Shown here piece after piece: positions 12,601-40,914 of a stretch of 64,000 bases of DNA. The notes under the pieces were generated by a model. It ran no database searches. It saw nothing but the letters and a program-made list of their open reading frames with translations, and was not told where the DNA came from. Origin of the DNA: Chrysoperla carnea (Eukaryota > Arthropoda > Insecta > Neuroptera > Chrysopidae). Location of the stretch: contig NC_058342.1 of the NCBI RefSeq assembly GCF_905475395.1, positions 36,600,140-36,664,139 of the forward strand, in the 5' to 3' direction. Position numbers and translations under genes: made by a program. How positions within the stretch are numbered: the first letter of the stretch is position 1; every line of letters begins with the position of its first letter.

Positions 12601-15289
12601 GCATATTTTCATCTTAAAAGGAAAAGTCCACGTAGCAATATATCATATTCTAATCTTGTTTCAATACTTAACAAACATTGTTCAAGCTTTACGTACGTTT
12701 ATTTTTTAGACCACAAATTCAATGTATGGTTATCAAAATGGGACCACGATCACAACACATATGTCTATTCAAATATTTACAAATATTTGCTCTGGGCCCT
12801 TTCAATAATAATACTAACAAATTTATGGGCGAAGTTCATTTGAATTTATGGTCTAAAAATAATTTTTTGTTTCTAATATTATAGATACTTCACTACCAAG
12901 AAGGCCTGTTGGATCCTAGTTTTTTTCGAATGCAAGAAGCCATTTTGTAAAATTTTGTTCTCAAAATGTATTATCAATTTATTTTGAATTCTATTTCATA
13001 GTTCAGCCATTAGGAAGATTTTCATTCGACATGATCGGATTACTCAGATATTATACCATTTTCTGTTGTACTTTGATGTTGAGTTAAGAATCATCATTTT
13101 ACAGAAATACACATGCGCAATATCCAATATTGAATATCTAATATTTGCCATGGCAACCTCAGAATGCCATTAACATATAGGAAAAAGCTTAAAGTTGCTC
13201 GAAAAAATTCTGCAAAATTTGGAAGTTTAATATAACGTCAAAAATATTCCAGAAAATTCGATATTATCTTAGTATTCGATCATGCTATAAAAATCGTATA
13301 TTTTTGATCTAATGACTGATCTAAATTAGTTCATAGTGTTTAAGAGGAAAAAAAAAAACGAATGCTTTAAATAAAAATGAAAAAAAAGGGACAGGATTTA
13401 TATGGAATTTATTTGAAAAATTATTGGAATACTCATAAATTTTCATATAAATAATATTTCTTTTTTTTTTACAGAAATATATTTAAATAATGTTCTGGCT
13501 TGAAAATACATTTATTCCTTTCAAATTGAGGCATTGTTGAAGATGCTTAGTTGAGCCATTTGTGAATGTAGCGAGCTTCATTTATGTATGTCAAATTACA
13601 AGTAAAGGGTAATCTTGAACGCCATTTTGAATCCAAGTTCTTAGAAAGAGACAACACGTTTAATTTGTGAAGTATGCGATCCGTATTATAAAAATAATGA
13701 ATTTAAGAGAAGGTCACACAAAGTGAGAGAGAAAAAAAGAACGCTAAATAAACTATACGTGTTCTTTGTTGCACGAAGTTTTTCTTTAAAAAAAAGGTAA
13801 AATGACTGGGAAAATGGTATTTCTGGACTTATCTCTATCTCTCTCAAAATAAAAGGAAAAGGATAGAGATATTATCCATAGAGATAATCCAATAAAGCCG
13901 CAAAAATCTTCCATAAGACATAGATAGAGATAAGATAGAGCAAAGACTCTATCAGAGGATTACCAGGCCTGTCTCTTTCACTGCAAGTACCGAGCTAAAG
14001 CCATGTCAGGGTAGCTGCCTACACCTCTGGATGTAGACTTAAAAATACTATTCAAAATATGAAATTTTTAAACCCAAAATGTCATTTTTGACCTCTTGAG
14101 TCAAAAGGTATGTAATCTTTCAAAACTAAATTGGAAACAAAATGGCAATTAAAATTATCCACATATACAGGGCTGTATTTCAAGTAATTCAAACATATGT
14201 AAATCAAGTTACAGGGTAAAAATTGGGCTGAAAAAAAAAAACTAACCACATATGTTACCCAAAAATCAGCTTAAAATAAAAGCCCTTTCTAAATAAGTAC
14301 TAAAAGATAGTGTACTAGCCATTTGAATAGCACAAGTGTACTATCTCCTTTATTTATTGTGTAATGTTTCAAAGATTTTCAAAAAATTTGTAACCAAATC
14401 AAACTACATCTATCAGACAATAAAAATTTATCATTTTGAAAAGCTTTTTCGTTGCACAACACTTCATTTTCTGCAAACGAACAAACCTTCCTAAATTTGT
14501 ATACAATTCTGTGAAAACTGTTCAAGAAGAAATAATACGCACTAAATAAAATAATACTCTAGGCGCCAAGTTCGACTCTCGTAATCGATGCAAGTCTTCG
14601 CAAAAAAAGAGTCTTGCAAATTGTTTGTTAAATCCATAGTTTTCAAGAAAAGAATGGACAAAGTTTCAAAAACTTGTCTTTCTAAAAAACTTAGTATTTT
14701 GTAATTTTTTTTTTGCAAATTGTGGATTTTACAATTTGCAAGACACTTTCTTTTTATTTAAAATAGGCTTAAAAATCTATTTGAAAAAATTTTCCACTAA
14801 AAAATGTTTCTATTTCTCAATTTTTCTTTTGAAAAGTTATGCTCATTGGCTTCGAAAAATGGCTTAGCGCCTAGACTAACAACAAAATAAACAAAGTCCA
14901 TATTATAACGAAAATACTGTTTGTAGTTTTTCAAAAAAAAAATAAGTAATAATTAAAATAATTAAAAATAGTGAAAAACAAAGGAAAATTAGCTTAAATG
15001 AAAAAAAATGTAAGCCGTACTGTTTATAAAAAAAAAGTTATGCACAAAAGAAAATTTAATTACGCTCATTAAAAAAAAAACTAAACAACAAATGCGAATA
15101 TTGTAAGCGAATGTGAAAAATTTTAACAAAAAAAAAAAAATCAAAAAAGAAAAACAAAAAAAAAACAGAAATTTATGTATTTACAATGCAAAATATATTT
15201 CAAAATTTTCATACACCCAAATTTGGATCGTATTTTTTTATTTCACTTACCTTTCTAGATATTTGGCATTTATTTGGACTAGGACTTCA
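9698..15289. other. Non-coding interval with one GC-richer relic
   Basis: Mostly AT-rich with no gene. At about 11185-11310 a GC-richer stretch reads SPQVAVLSNMEGLPLRKWKN and DLLDLRMVRSYEKKIGNQ before a stop, perhaps a decayed mobile-element protein. At 12690-12800 two frames are open, but neither is recognised. GATAGAGATA repeats lie at 13860-13950. Confidence 0.4.
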
Positions 15290-16550
15290 GAACTTCGAAA
15301 CTTAACACAGGTAGGTTAAATTTGACCATAAATATGAAAAGTATATCCCAATTTTAGTGGAATTACATATTTTGTTTATCAAAATTGAATATAATTTGAA
15401 TATGATAGAGCAAAATTAAATTTTTTGGATTTTGATGACGTCACTAAGTTAAAAATTGGATTTTTTTTTGATAATACAAATTTTATCCGATCTGAATGGA
15501 ATTTTTTTTTATACCTACTAATTTTGGGTCAAGCTTTTCATTTTTAATGTTAGTTTTTAGCTTAAACTTTATCTTTGTGGGAAATATCGGTACCAGAACT
15601 CCAATATCGTGAAAACTTTTATAGGTAGGTTAAATTTGACAACAAATTTGAAAAGTATGACCCAAATTTAGTATAATTCCATACTTGTTTTATTCAAATT
15701 GGATAAAATTTAGATGTGATAGAGCAAAATTTAATTTTTAGGATTTTGATGACGTCATAAAGTTCAAAAAATTGATTTTTTTATAACACACCTATATTTT
15801 ATCCGATCTGAATGAAATTTTTTTTGATACCCACTAATTTAGGGTCAAACTTTTCATTTTTGATGGTAGTTTTTAGCTTAATTTTACCTTTGTGTGAAAT
15901 ATCAGTACCAGGACTCCAATATCTTCAAAACTTTTATAGGTAGGTTAAATTAGACCATAAATTTGAAAATTATGACCCAAATTTAGTATAATTCCATACT
16001 TGTTTTATTAAAATTGGATAAAATTTAGATGTGATAGACCAAAATTTAATTTTTAGGATTTTGATGACGTCATAAAGTTCAAAAAATTGATTTTTTTCAT
16101 AATACACACAAATTTTATCCGATCTGAATGGAATTTTTTTTGATACCTACTATTTTTGGGTCAAGCTTTTCATCTCTAATGTTAGTTTTTCGCTAACACT
16201 TACTTTTGAACTAAATACCAGGGCCAGGATCTCAAAATCTTAAAACCTAACACATGTAAATTTGACCATAGATATGAAAAGAACGACCCAAATTTAGTGG
16301 AATTACATACTTTGTTTATCAAAATTGAATATAATTTGGCTATGATAGAGAAATATTAAAATTTTGATTTTGATGACGTCACTAAGTTAAAAAAATTGAT
16401 TTTTTTTTGATAATACAAATTTTATCCGATCTGAATGGAATTTTTTTTGATACCCATTAATTTTGGGTCAAGCTTTTCATTTCTAATGTTACTTTTTCGC
16501 TAACACTCACTTTTGAACTAAATGTCGAGCTCAGGACTTCAGAATCTTGA
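15290..16550 (+). repeat. Four-unit tandem satellite, ~314-bp period, CRE in each unit
   Basis: GTAGGTTAAATTTGACC-type starts occur at 15311, 15625 and 15940, with a degenerate start near 16256. The motif GATGACGTCA recurs at 15434, 15748, 16063 and 16372. Other shared blocks are TTTATCCGATCTGAATGGAA and GGGTCAAGCTTTTCATT. The units have diverged by scattered substitutions and small indels. Confidence 0.85.
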
Positions 16551-16927
16551 AGAAGTGTAAAAGTACAGGAAGTAAAGGAAGTAAAGAATAAATAATAAAT
16601 GTAAATGTTTAAAATGTTCATATATTTCATGCATATATATTTACAATATTTACCATTTTGTTTTTTTTTTTTATAGGTTTTTTATAATTTTTTTTGTAAT
16701 ATCCATTTTTGTTTTTAAAACTATTATTTTTATGTATGTTAAATTACTTACAACAATTTGTTTAAAAATGACTTTTTCAAAGACAATAAATCGATTTGAT
16801 TTTTGATAACGACGCCCATTTGTGGTTTTTGAAGGTCAAGGTGTCATAGCCATATTTTTTTTTTAAGTTAGATAAATTACAAACAAGATACATGAAACTA
16901 TATTTATATATATTTTTTTTTATATAC

Positions 16928-17002
16928 AACGTGTATCAAGGGCATCAAACTTCTTTGAAATAAGAAAAACCAAAAAAACAAACGATTTCCTTGATACACG
17001 TT
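16928..17002. repeat. Inverted repeat AACGTGTATCAAGG
   Basis: A perfect 14-bp inverted repeat (16928-16941 and 16989-17002) encloses 47 bases. It could form a hairpin or be a tiny fold-back element. Confidence 0.6.
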
Positions 17003-17583
17003 CCATAAAAAGTAATTAACGTAAAAAGTGAATCAAACAATTCAATCATTCACACAAATTAGAAAGATTATTGATTCAATTACAATTATCGAATTTATTT
17101 GAAAGTGGTTTCCTCTCGAAAGGTATTCTTTAGTTGGGGGACCCAACGATCTTGTCAACTTTGAACCTTATAAACAGCGAGGTCTTAGCTACAGAAACAA
17201 CTAGGCTCCAGCCCACAAGCGACAACGTTAACATCAGTACGAATTAGTAATCAGTAATTATTACGTCACTAAAAGTTCATTTGGTGGCTAGAAAACTAAA
17301 ATCATCTTTCTCCGAAGAAAAATGAGAGCCTGAACATCAAAAAACATGCTTAAATACCAAAAAGTCGGGTAAGAGTGTCCCAATTTGACCTTTTGATGTT
17401 TCTGCTTACCTTTGATGGGCGGATTTGCATTTTTTTTGGGAAAAATTCGCTTCTAGTGACATTTTCTTTCTAGAAAAATAATTATTCGTATGAGTAGATC
17501 CCTTTGAATGTAGATGAATTGAGGAAGCTCTGTTTTTTTTGAGTTTACTCCTTAAGAATCGATCGAAGACGCCCGGTATGAAA

Positions 17584-17742
17584 AAAAACATGAAGAGTAA
17601 AAAATCGAGTGATCGAATGACCTCGTTACCTATGGGCACACCTTAACCCTTTTAGTACTGCGTGTGTTTAGCTTGTACACTTTTGTACTGTCAACAAAGC
17701 ATTTATTGTTTGAAACTGATAATAACCTGACGAACACAGCAC
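17584..17742 (+). repeat. Short dispersed repeat, copy 1
   Basis: ACATGAAGAGTAAAAAATCG and CTTGTACACTTTTGTACTG through CAATAACCTGACGAACACA recur at 19883-19986 with an internal deletion. A third partial copy (AAAGCATCTATTGTTTGAAA) is at about 17842-17875. Confidence 0.6.
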
Positions 17743-18537
17743 ACAGGGACTACAAAGCTATTCAGGCAACGTACATCGTACGTTTTCAGGTTTTTTCGTG
17801 GTATCACATATAACTTATACTACATAGTACGTGTTACAGACAAAGCATCTATTGTTTGAAACTGACAATAACCTATACAATACTTTAGAAGTAAACTCCA
17901 ATGGTGCACACAATTTTGTTTTTTCTTTTAACGATAAACAATCGATTTTGTGTAAATGTTTGTAAACGATTCACTTTACACAATAAACAATTTGAAAAAA
18001 GCAACAATAGAGTTAAGTTTTTTGTATTTTTTTTTGTCATAAAAACATTTATAAAAAATTTATTTTAACCATTAAATAACTCAAAATAAAAATTTAATCT
18101 AAAAATATATAATTTGTTTTTTGAATATAATAACAATTTTTTTCTTTAGTTTTTATTTATTTTTTTTGTTTTTTTGAACTTTTTTACAAGTCCTTAAGAT
18201 AGTTTAGGTAATTAGTGAGTGGTTTTTTTTTTTAAGTATCGAAAATAGATTTTATAGTTTTAAGAATATTATGATTAGGAGAAAGTAAGATCTTTTTTTA
18301 TCGTGTCAGAATAATGAGCCATAGGATCTTTCTTCTTTACAATCAATTTAAGCTTATCCAAAACTAATTCAAAATGAGTGAAAATGGAAGAAATGGAACA
18401 AAATTGGCAGTCATAGAGACTGCCGATAAAAGTGAAAACTTATTAACTAAATCCATTCAATTTCAATCATAATATATATGCAGCACTAATGTTACACAAT
18501 ACGTCAGCTGTATATAGCTACAGATATACTGATATAA

Positions 18538-18619
18538 GCATGTCGGTGACGCGAACGCACGAGATTTCACCCATTCAAAAAGCGCATGCGCCAGTAATGA
18601 GCATGTCGGTGACGCGAAC
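18538..18619 (+). repeat. 19-bp direct repeat pair
   Basis: GCATGTCGGTGACGCGAAC occurs exactly at 18538-18556 and 18601-18619, 63 bases apart, in GC-richer sequence than the flanks. Function unknown. Confidence 0.7.
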
Positions 18620-19882
18620 CCATAACATTTTCCCCTACCAAAAAGTAAAGAAGTTTTCACTTCAAAAAGTTTTACCTAATTGTCCCGGCTCATTTTCGAA
18701 GTCTTAAATCGACTTCATTTCGTAAGAATATCCTATATGGCTCATTTTCGGAAGATTCATGGTTTCTACTTTTAAAAAAAGATCGAAATCAATTCGAAGA
18801 AGAATAAAAAGGAATTGTACAAAAAACGATTTCAGCAACGATTTCAAATATTTTTTTTGTTCTGTTAATTATTTTATTGTCGTGTTTATTGTTTAAATTG
18901 AATGAAACGGTTTTTGGGTAGGCAGCAAAATAAGTCACTATTGTAATTCCGAGGAAAGGGTCCTTCTAACATCATCCTTTACCAAATGGGAACGGAAACA
19001 AGTTTCAATTCTTAGTCAAGAAAGTTTGAGAGCGACCTTTTTGTCATGGATGGCTCATTTTGGGATTAATTAAAAGGATCCTATTCAAAGAGAGTGCATT
19101 TATTTGAATATTTAGCTGTTTCGTGTTTTGTACAAACGGTAGCCATTTTGAAAAATGAATAAAAGTAAATTTGTCAGAATAATTATCCAATAAATAAATT
19201 TAAAGCAAGTGGAATGTTTGAAAAGAGAGGAAAAATTAAATGCAAGAGATAGTCGAGACCTATTTTAAGATAGAGAGGGTACATTACAAACGTTTTGGTC
19301 ATGGATATTTGGATCTTGCTCTCATAATCCTTGTTTTCAAATATGGCACACAAATAATAAATTTTATTTAGAGAGAGAGAGAAGAAGCGATTTAAAAATT
19401 TCATTTAAAAAAACGTTTGTAATATTTATTGATGCGAGTAAGGTCCATGCGTTCAAATATCACTGGAGACCTGCTCGTATCTATTTATTCAAGAGATTCA
19501 AAAAGTGATAGAGAAATAGTGAAAAGGGGATAGATATTTTTTAAGTTAGGGAGGTTCTTCCACAGGCGGTATTTTTATTTTAATCACATTTAAATTGGGT
19601 TTTTTTTTTTTTTGTAACATTAAGTCACCACAAATTTTATACACAATAAAACAAATACACCAGTTAGCAAAGGTCAGAGTGCGTACAAAAAGTTATGGCC
19701 AAGTTTAATTCAAGATCAGAAGAATTCCATTTTCCACCTTTTCCAACATTTCCACCAGAGGTGTAGAATACAAGCTGTTTCAATGAAATGGCTAGAAGTA
19801 CTATTCCGGAAGATCATGATCATTCAGCGAACCCACAAGAGAAAAAAAATCATTGAAAGGTTAGAAAATCTGCTCGACAAGT

Positions 19883-19986
19883 AAAAAAACATGAAGAGTA
19901 GAAAATCGAATTTAACTTGTACACTTTTGTACTGCCAACAAAGCATCTATTATTTGAAACTGACAATAATCTGACGAACACAACTT
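19883..19986 (+). repeat. Short dispersed repeat, copy 2
   Basis: ACATGAAGAGTAGAAAATCG is followed directly by CTTGTACACTTTTGTACTG and CTGACAATAATCTGACGAAC. Same family as 17584-17742. Confidence 0.6.
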
Positions 19987-20614
19987 TTTTCTTAACTTTG
20001 AATTAAACTTGGCAATAATTGATTGGGACTTTTGGAACTTTGATAAATTGTATTTAAAAACAATTTGATTGGATTTGAGAGGATACTTTTTACATTTAAT
20101 TATTGGATCAAGACAACCATATCGCGCGTATTTCAAAGCATAAAACATTGGAGTGGATTGGGTAGTAGGGTAGTAGAGGGTATTTTTGGGTATTCTTGTG
20201 GAGATTCACAAAACCCTGCTTTGTGATGTGGTCTCCTACTACAAATATTTACTAAAATATTTACTATATCACTGTGTTATACCAAGTTAAATCACATATG
20301 TTTGTTTTTATTTTTGCTATTTACACACAGATCATCAAAAATAATTTGTACACCTAAAAAACTGTAACGAAATTCCCACACAAATAACAAACATCAACAA
20401 TTGATTTTGATTCTTAACTGAAGGGGGAGTCAGCAATGCTGCAACTAACTGCACAGAACACTGTTCAAACTGACCAGAGAGCGCTTAAACTCAAAGGTCT
20501 ATTTATCATTTGGTTTTTGGAACGTCTAAGAACTTCAAGACTGATATAAACAAATCTCTACACACAATGACTCCAAAGATTGCCACCAAAAAATTTAGGC
20601 TCGCTCTACTTCCT

Positions 20615-20850
20615 TAAGCCTGGCAGTGTATCACGACTACTGCAGGAGCTGACACAGTGGTGACGAGGAGGAGACAATGTCTCATCTTCTCTGTCACTGC
20701 CCAGCTCTTGTCATGAGGAGAACTTACTCGAGCCAACCTCTCTTTGACGACCTCTCCGACCTAAAGTCAGTTGACGTCAAAGCCCTCCTGCTGTTCTTAA
20801 ACAGCTCCAAATGGTTCATGGAGTAGTGGCCGGGGATTGGCCAACCCTTT
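20615..20850 (+). pseudogene. Non-LTR retrotransposon ORF2 C-terminus, decayed
   Basis: The translation reads LAVYHDYCRS, a stop, then DEEETMSHLLCHCPALVMRR and VDVKALLLFLNSSKWF before a stop. The EEET..HLLCHCPAL pattern is the cysteine/histidine motif that ends the pol protein of I/R1/LOA-type non-LTR elements. One internal stop; upstream part lost. A second copy lies at 24425-24853. Confidence 0.75.
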
Positions 20851-21118
20851 TACGGAAACCGAGAAAGGACTTTTAAAAAGCACATAAATCCAGCAAGTTT
20901 TGAATGGTCAAAGACGGACGTCAGAAAAATTTACTTGAAAGGGGGGGGGGGTTGGTTATAGATTTGTATCCAAGATGTCCCATGATAAACTACACAAGTT
21001 GCATGTCCTAATTAGCATATAAAAATCGTACGAACAGGAAGACAGCTAATACCAGGAGTGGCAACAGGAATTAAAGGAAACAACAGGTTGCATTATCCTC
21101 CAGCCTCATGAGTGACAT

Positions 21119-21397
21119 ATGTCTTTTAAGATTACAATGAACAATACGGCGAAAAGCACCCAAAACCAGAAGGTCTGTACCTTTTGGGCTTTTGCCAATG
21201 AACTAGATTCACCTTGCGGTATTATACCCGGCTATATTTATGAACTGAACCACCCAATCATTAAGGGTCCCAGATTCCGGTTCCTGATATTGGAGTCTGG
21301 CTCTTTCAACTCTGAAATAATGTTCGGTAATATGGAAGCAAAATTTGGGCCAACTATGATGGTGATTATCTTGGGGCCATTGTGTGTAGAAGCTTAA
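21119..21397 (+). CDS. Unidentified 92-codon open frame in a GC-rich island
   Basis: This open frame of 92 codons has clearly higher GC than the surrounding sequence and includes ELDSPCGIIPGYIYELNHPI and KFGPTMMVIILGP. No domain, signal peptide or family is recognised. It follows non-LTR debris and a G-run at about 20941-20950, so it may be a relic of a mobile element rather than a host gene. Confidence 0.2.
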   Translation: MSFKITMNNTAKSTQNQKVCTFWAFANELDSPCGIIPGYIYELNHPIIKGPRFRFLILESGSFNSEIMFGNMEAKFGPTMMVIILGPLCVEA

Positions 21398-22128
21398 AAA
21401 ATTAAATCTGGTATGTGGGAACGAAATTTTAAAACAAATGCTTGAAGTTGAGCTTCGTATTACTTGAAACTAGCATTGAAAACAAAAATTCCCAAAAAAA
21501 TTAACAATTCAGTCTTAGAAAAATGAATAAGCGGTTTTCTTTTGTTAACAAATTCTGGAATCAAGTAATCAGAATGAATTTTTTTTTCTGTTTGAACGGA
21601 GTATCTTTGTTGTTTTTAGTTTGCCAGCAAACTTTCGAATGATATGTATCGATGGATGCGATTTTTTTGTTTTTAGGTAATCCACCTGTGTAGAACGTAA
21701 ATTTCTTTTTAAAAATGGTAATGATAAATTTTTATTTACATATTTTTTTAATCGTATATTTGTTTGTTTTCTTAAATCTAAATGTTTCGTCAATAAACAT
21801 TCGTCGATATTAGCTCAGCAAAATTTTTGGACTCGAAAATAAAACCGATCGATTTTTTGTTTCTAAGAGATAGTCAAGACATTTGCAAGACGAAGAGAAA
21901 TATTTGGTTTAGAAAGTCCGTTTCTACCTAAATTCGATCACAGCCCATATACCCTTTTCCAGTTACCTCCAACTAGGTAAAATCTTCTAGTACAGATTAT
22001 TGAAGAAATAAGTTCTAACAATCTCAATTTTGCGATGAGAGTGATCAAAGCATGAGATCTGAGACATTCTTTACTTGCACCCGTGGTGTGTATACTATTT
22101 TTCCGCTTGACGGAAAGTGGCAACTTCG

Positions 22129-22179
22129 TTTAGCACAGCGGGACGAAAGTTAGCACAGCGGGACGAAAGTTAGCACAGC
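22129..22179 (+). repeat. 20-bp tandem repeat, 2.5 units
   Basis: TTAGCACAGCGGGACGAAAG is present twice plus TTAGCACAG. It lies between CGGAAAGTGG and CTTTCCGCCC, which are partly inverted. Confidence 0.8.
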
Positions 22180-22940
22180 TTTCCGCCCGGAGGGGAGAAA
22201 AAGAAATGTATTGTGCTCCCTAAAAGATTTTAATTCAACAAGAGATATGTAAAAGTATTCCCCGAGGAAGATATCCTATGTCCAAGAGTCCAAACGTCTA
22301 GAGAGCGACACGATCGTTGATCGATTTTGAGGCATATCGACGAAGTTCAAAACATGATTAAGTTAAAATAGTTAAGATAGTAAAAGTTTAACTTTGATAT
22401 TAGAAAAAGTGATTAACAATGGTTTCATTTGCAAATATAACGAGTAATATTTTTTTTCTTTTCTTTGTTAACTCAAAATCACGAAAATGAATTTTCTTTT
22501 TTAAAGCTAGTGATTTTCACATGTTATTTTATTAATTTTTTTTTTTAAATATGTCCAAGGCATTCATTTTTTTTTTTTTTATTTTGTAAATTTAAAAACA
22601 GCCCAAAAAGATTTAACACATTTTTTTGCACATTTGTATCAATTTTGGAAAATATTGGAACCGAAAAAGAATGTCAGTTTTCAAAATGCAAACTATCCAG
22701 TTTTGTATGAAAAACCACTTAAATCCGAAGATCCAAGTAGCTTTTTGAATTGTGCATTAAGATTTGTGCAACAATCAAAACAACAAACATAACCCAATCC
22801 AAAAATTAGTTTGCATTACAAAACTGGAGGTGGTCGTGGTTGTGAAACACGTACAAAACCATTTTTTTAAAAAGTTATATTTACATACAATTAATTTTTA
22901 TCTGCTAGCGATTGACTTTCATCTGTGAGTACATTCCATA

Positions 22941-23691
22941 GAGTAGTAGATTACAGTCGAAATTATATACGGGACGTGAAAAAATCATTATCTAAGCCGT
23001 AGGAGAAGATGTCCTAAAATGATCCCTCAAATGTAATTTATAGCCAAACAAGTTTTTAGAACTATTCAATATTTCCCAAAAGACATCGATTTTCCGACCT
23101 TCGTAAAAATAGTGGGTAAAATGATCACATAGTATGAACACAAAAATTACAGGTCAAATCATCTAAACCAAGACATTAAAGACCCTCCGAATCATGGGGG
23201 ACCATTTTATCTATTATAATTTTACACACAAAATAGGGATCATTTTAACCAATAAAAAGGGGATCATTTTACCTATTATAATTTTACACACAAAATAGGG
23301 ATCATTTTAACCAATAAAAAGGGGATCATTTTACTCGTAACGATACAAAACTGTCAACAGAAGCCAAGAGAAAAATAAACATCGGAGGAAAATTACACAA
23401 AATTTGAATTATACTATTTTACCATAGATCAAAGATCAAAATAGCTTATAGATCGCCATAAGTTTTGTTTAACGATTAATTTGATCACGTTGAAGCCATC
23501 TATCGATAAATATATTCGATGGCTTTAATGGTTCATTTGTAAAAACAAGGGATCATTATGTAGCTTTTTCCCGAATTAAAATCCACAAAATATAAAAATA
23601 CAATTCTCGGTTTATGGCCATTCTATTCCAAAATACCCCGATTTTCAAAACAGAAATATTTCACTTGGAGGGGAAAGTCAATCTACTACTC
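22941..23691. mobile_element. 751-bp TA-flanked DNA element with iterated GATCATTTTA motifs
   Basis: GAGTAGTAGATT at the left and AATCTACTACTC at the right are inverted and flanked by TA on both sides. The interior repeats ATGATCC/GGATCATTTTA in both orientations at least eight times and has a 62-bp tandem duplication (see 23199-23336). No transposase frame, so non-autonomous. Confidence 0.7.
23199..23336 (+). repeat. 62-bp tandem duplication within the DNA element
   Basis: CTATTATAATTTTACACACA starts at 23211 and 23273. Each unit contains two GATCATTTTA motifs. Confidence 0.85.
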
Positions 23692-24158
23692 TATACTTGG
23701 CATCAGACGAGTACAGGGAAGCAAAAAAAATTATTAACGACAAAATATTTACACGAATGAAAAATTTGTATAGATCACAGATCAGCCGAAACAAATGAAG
23801 AAAGCACAAGATATGTTAGGACATATGATCAAGAAGAGTGTCTGCACATATACATGTCATCACAGGGTTCATTATTTACATTGAAATTGGATCGTTCTGG
23901 ATGGCTGAAGACACACACCATCACCAAAATAAATCATTCGTCGCAAATAAATTGTTGCGCGCAATTACACAAAATGTATACAAATGTTCTTGTTTTTGGG
24001 AGTTAATTTGTAAAAGCATGTTTTGAGGGAGGGGGTAGGCTTACTTGATTAGGAGGAGTGTAGGAGGGAGGGGTTTGGTTTAATAATGATTAAAAGTTTT
24101 ACATGAATTTCAATTAATAAGTTTTGATTGGCCGTCCTGGTATTATGTTTGTTAATTA

Positions 24159-39598
<15,440 letters not shown>

Positions 39599-40914
39599 TT
39601 TGAACCAAAACTTATCAATTTTTAATATTTTTTATTAAAATTACAATCGAGAAATATGTTTTCAATTGAAAGAAAATGATACATTCAAAACAAAATTTTC
39701 ACATAAATTAATTTTCCAAACAATAATCTAATTAGTCAGAATTACAAGAAATAAAAATAAAAAACAAAAAAAAAACTTAAGAAGTGCAAAAGTTGACCGT
39801 TTTAGAGTCTTCTAATTTTCGTAAGGAAAACAGATTTTTTTTTGTTCACATCAAGAGAGTTGAGATGAAAATTTGTTGATTATTTGAACAACACACGCAC
39901 ACGCCTTTATAAAAACACTTGTTTCCAAAAAAAAAAACAAAATCTACACAAATTTGTGGATTGTTTTGGATGTTTTGTTTCTGCTGTTGACTTATTTGAT
40001 TTTGAACATTTTCTTGGTTTGAGTTGCCATTTTTTCCATGAATATATCCAGGCAGTTGTTACCCATATGTGATGTACATCAGTACTTCTACTTGTAGTCT
40101 GTCCGCTGTCGTGTCGTGCTTATTCCAAACACTTCAATATTCAGTTTGATTGTAGATGTAGAATAGAATGCCACTAATACACTATGCGATGCCACTATGG
40201 TAGAGCGAGACCACGGCCAGAGTTATAGATAGTGAATATTTCCAGTTATAAAACATGTATGCTCTCTCCACTTAATTTTATTTTATCTTTTATACAGCAC
40301 GATTCATAACTCATCACACCCACAGTGCCTCGGTCTAGACCAATACTACTATCACTAAAAGTACACTCCTTGACTCCTACATGTTAACGTTCTAACCTCT
40401 ACCACCCTCCTCTACCCGCCCTCTGTCCGTAGGTTCACTATTAACCAATAAGTTTATATACATAGAGAACGTCAGGGAATCCCCACGTGTTCTTGTCCAA
40501 TTACATACCAAAAAATAATATAAATAGCAGATACAAAATCTCTATCAAATGTTAATGACAGGACACAGGGGATCGCATCACAGGCATAGGCAAATGGGAC
40601 TTACAGATGTCCCGCGGACTCCTTAGTTAAAATACGAGAAAGACAGTGACAGGCTAACCAGCGACAACCTAAAATATGAGTAAAACAGAGAGACAACATT
40701 TTTTTTCTACCTATATCATTACTATTAGAGAAACTGAGACAGGTAGTAGATTCGTATATCCGTCTCGCTTCCTCCTCTATGATCAAAGCGAACTTGGATA
40801 AAGAGGCACACAATAAAGTTATAACAATAGTGACTTCGACTTAAAATTACTGGCCCATGAGTTTACACAGTGAAATACCATGAATTCTTTGAAAACTGAC
40901 TTATGTCTTTTAAT
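39599..40914 (-). promoter_or_regulatory. Upstream region of CaMKI
   Basis: The 5' untranslated region and promoter should lie here. The part from 40080 to 40500 is GC-richer than average. No TATA box at a sensible place or other clear core element was found. Confidence 0.35.

Noticed and set aside
12538-12843. 101-codon open frame and an overlapping 68-codon frame
   Set aside because: Two frames are open over the same stretch and neither gives a recognisable protein; there are no splice partners.
22129-22179. CRISPR-like array
   Set aside because: Repeats are directly tandem with no spacers, and this is a eukaryotic genome.
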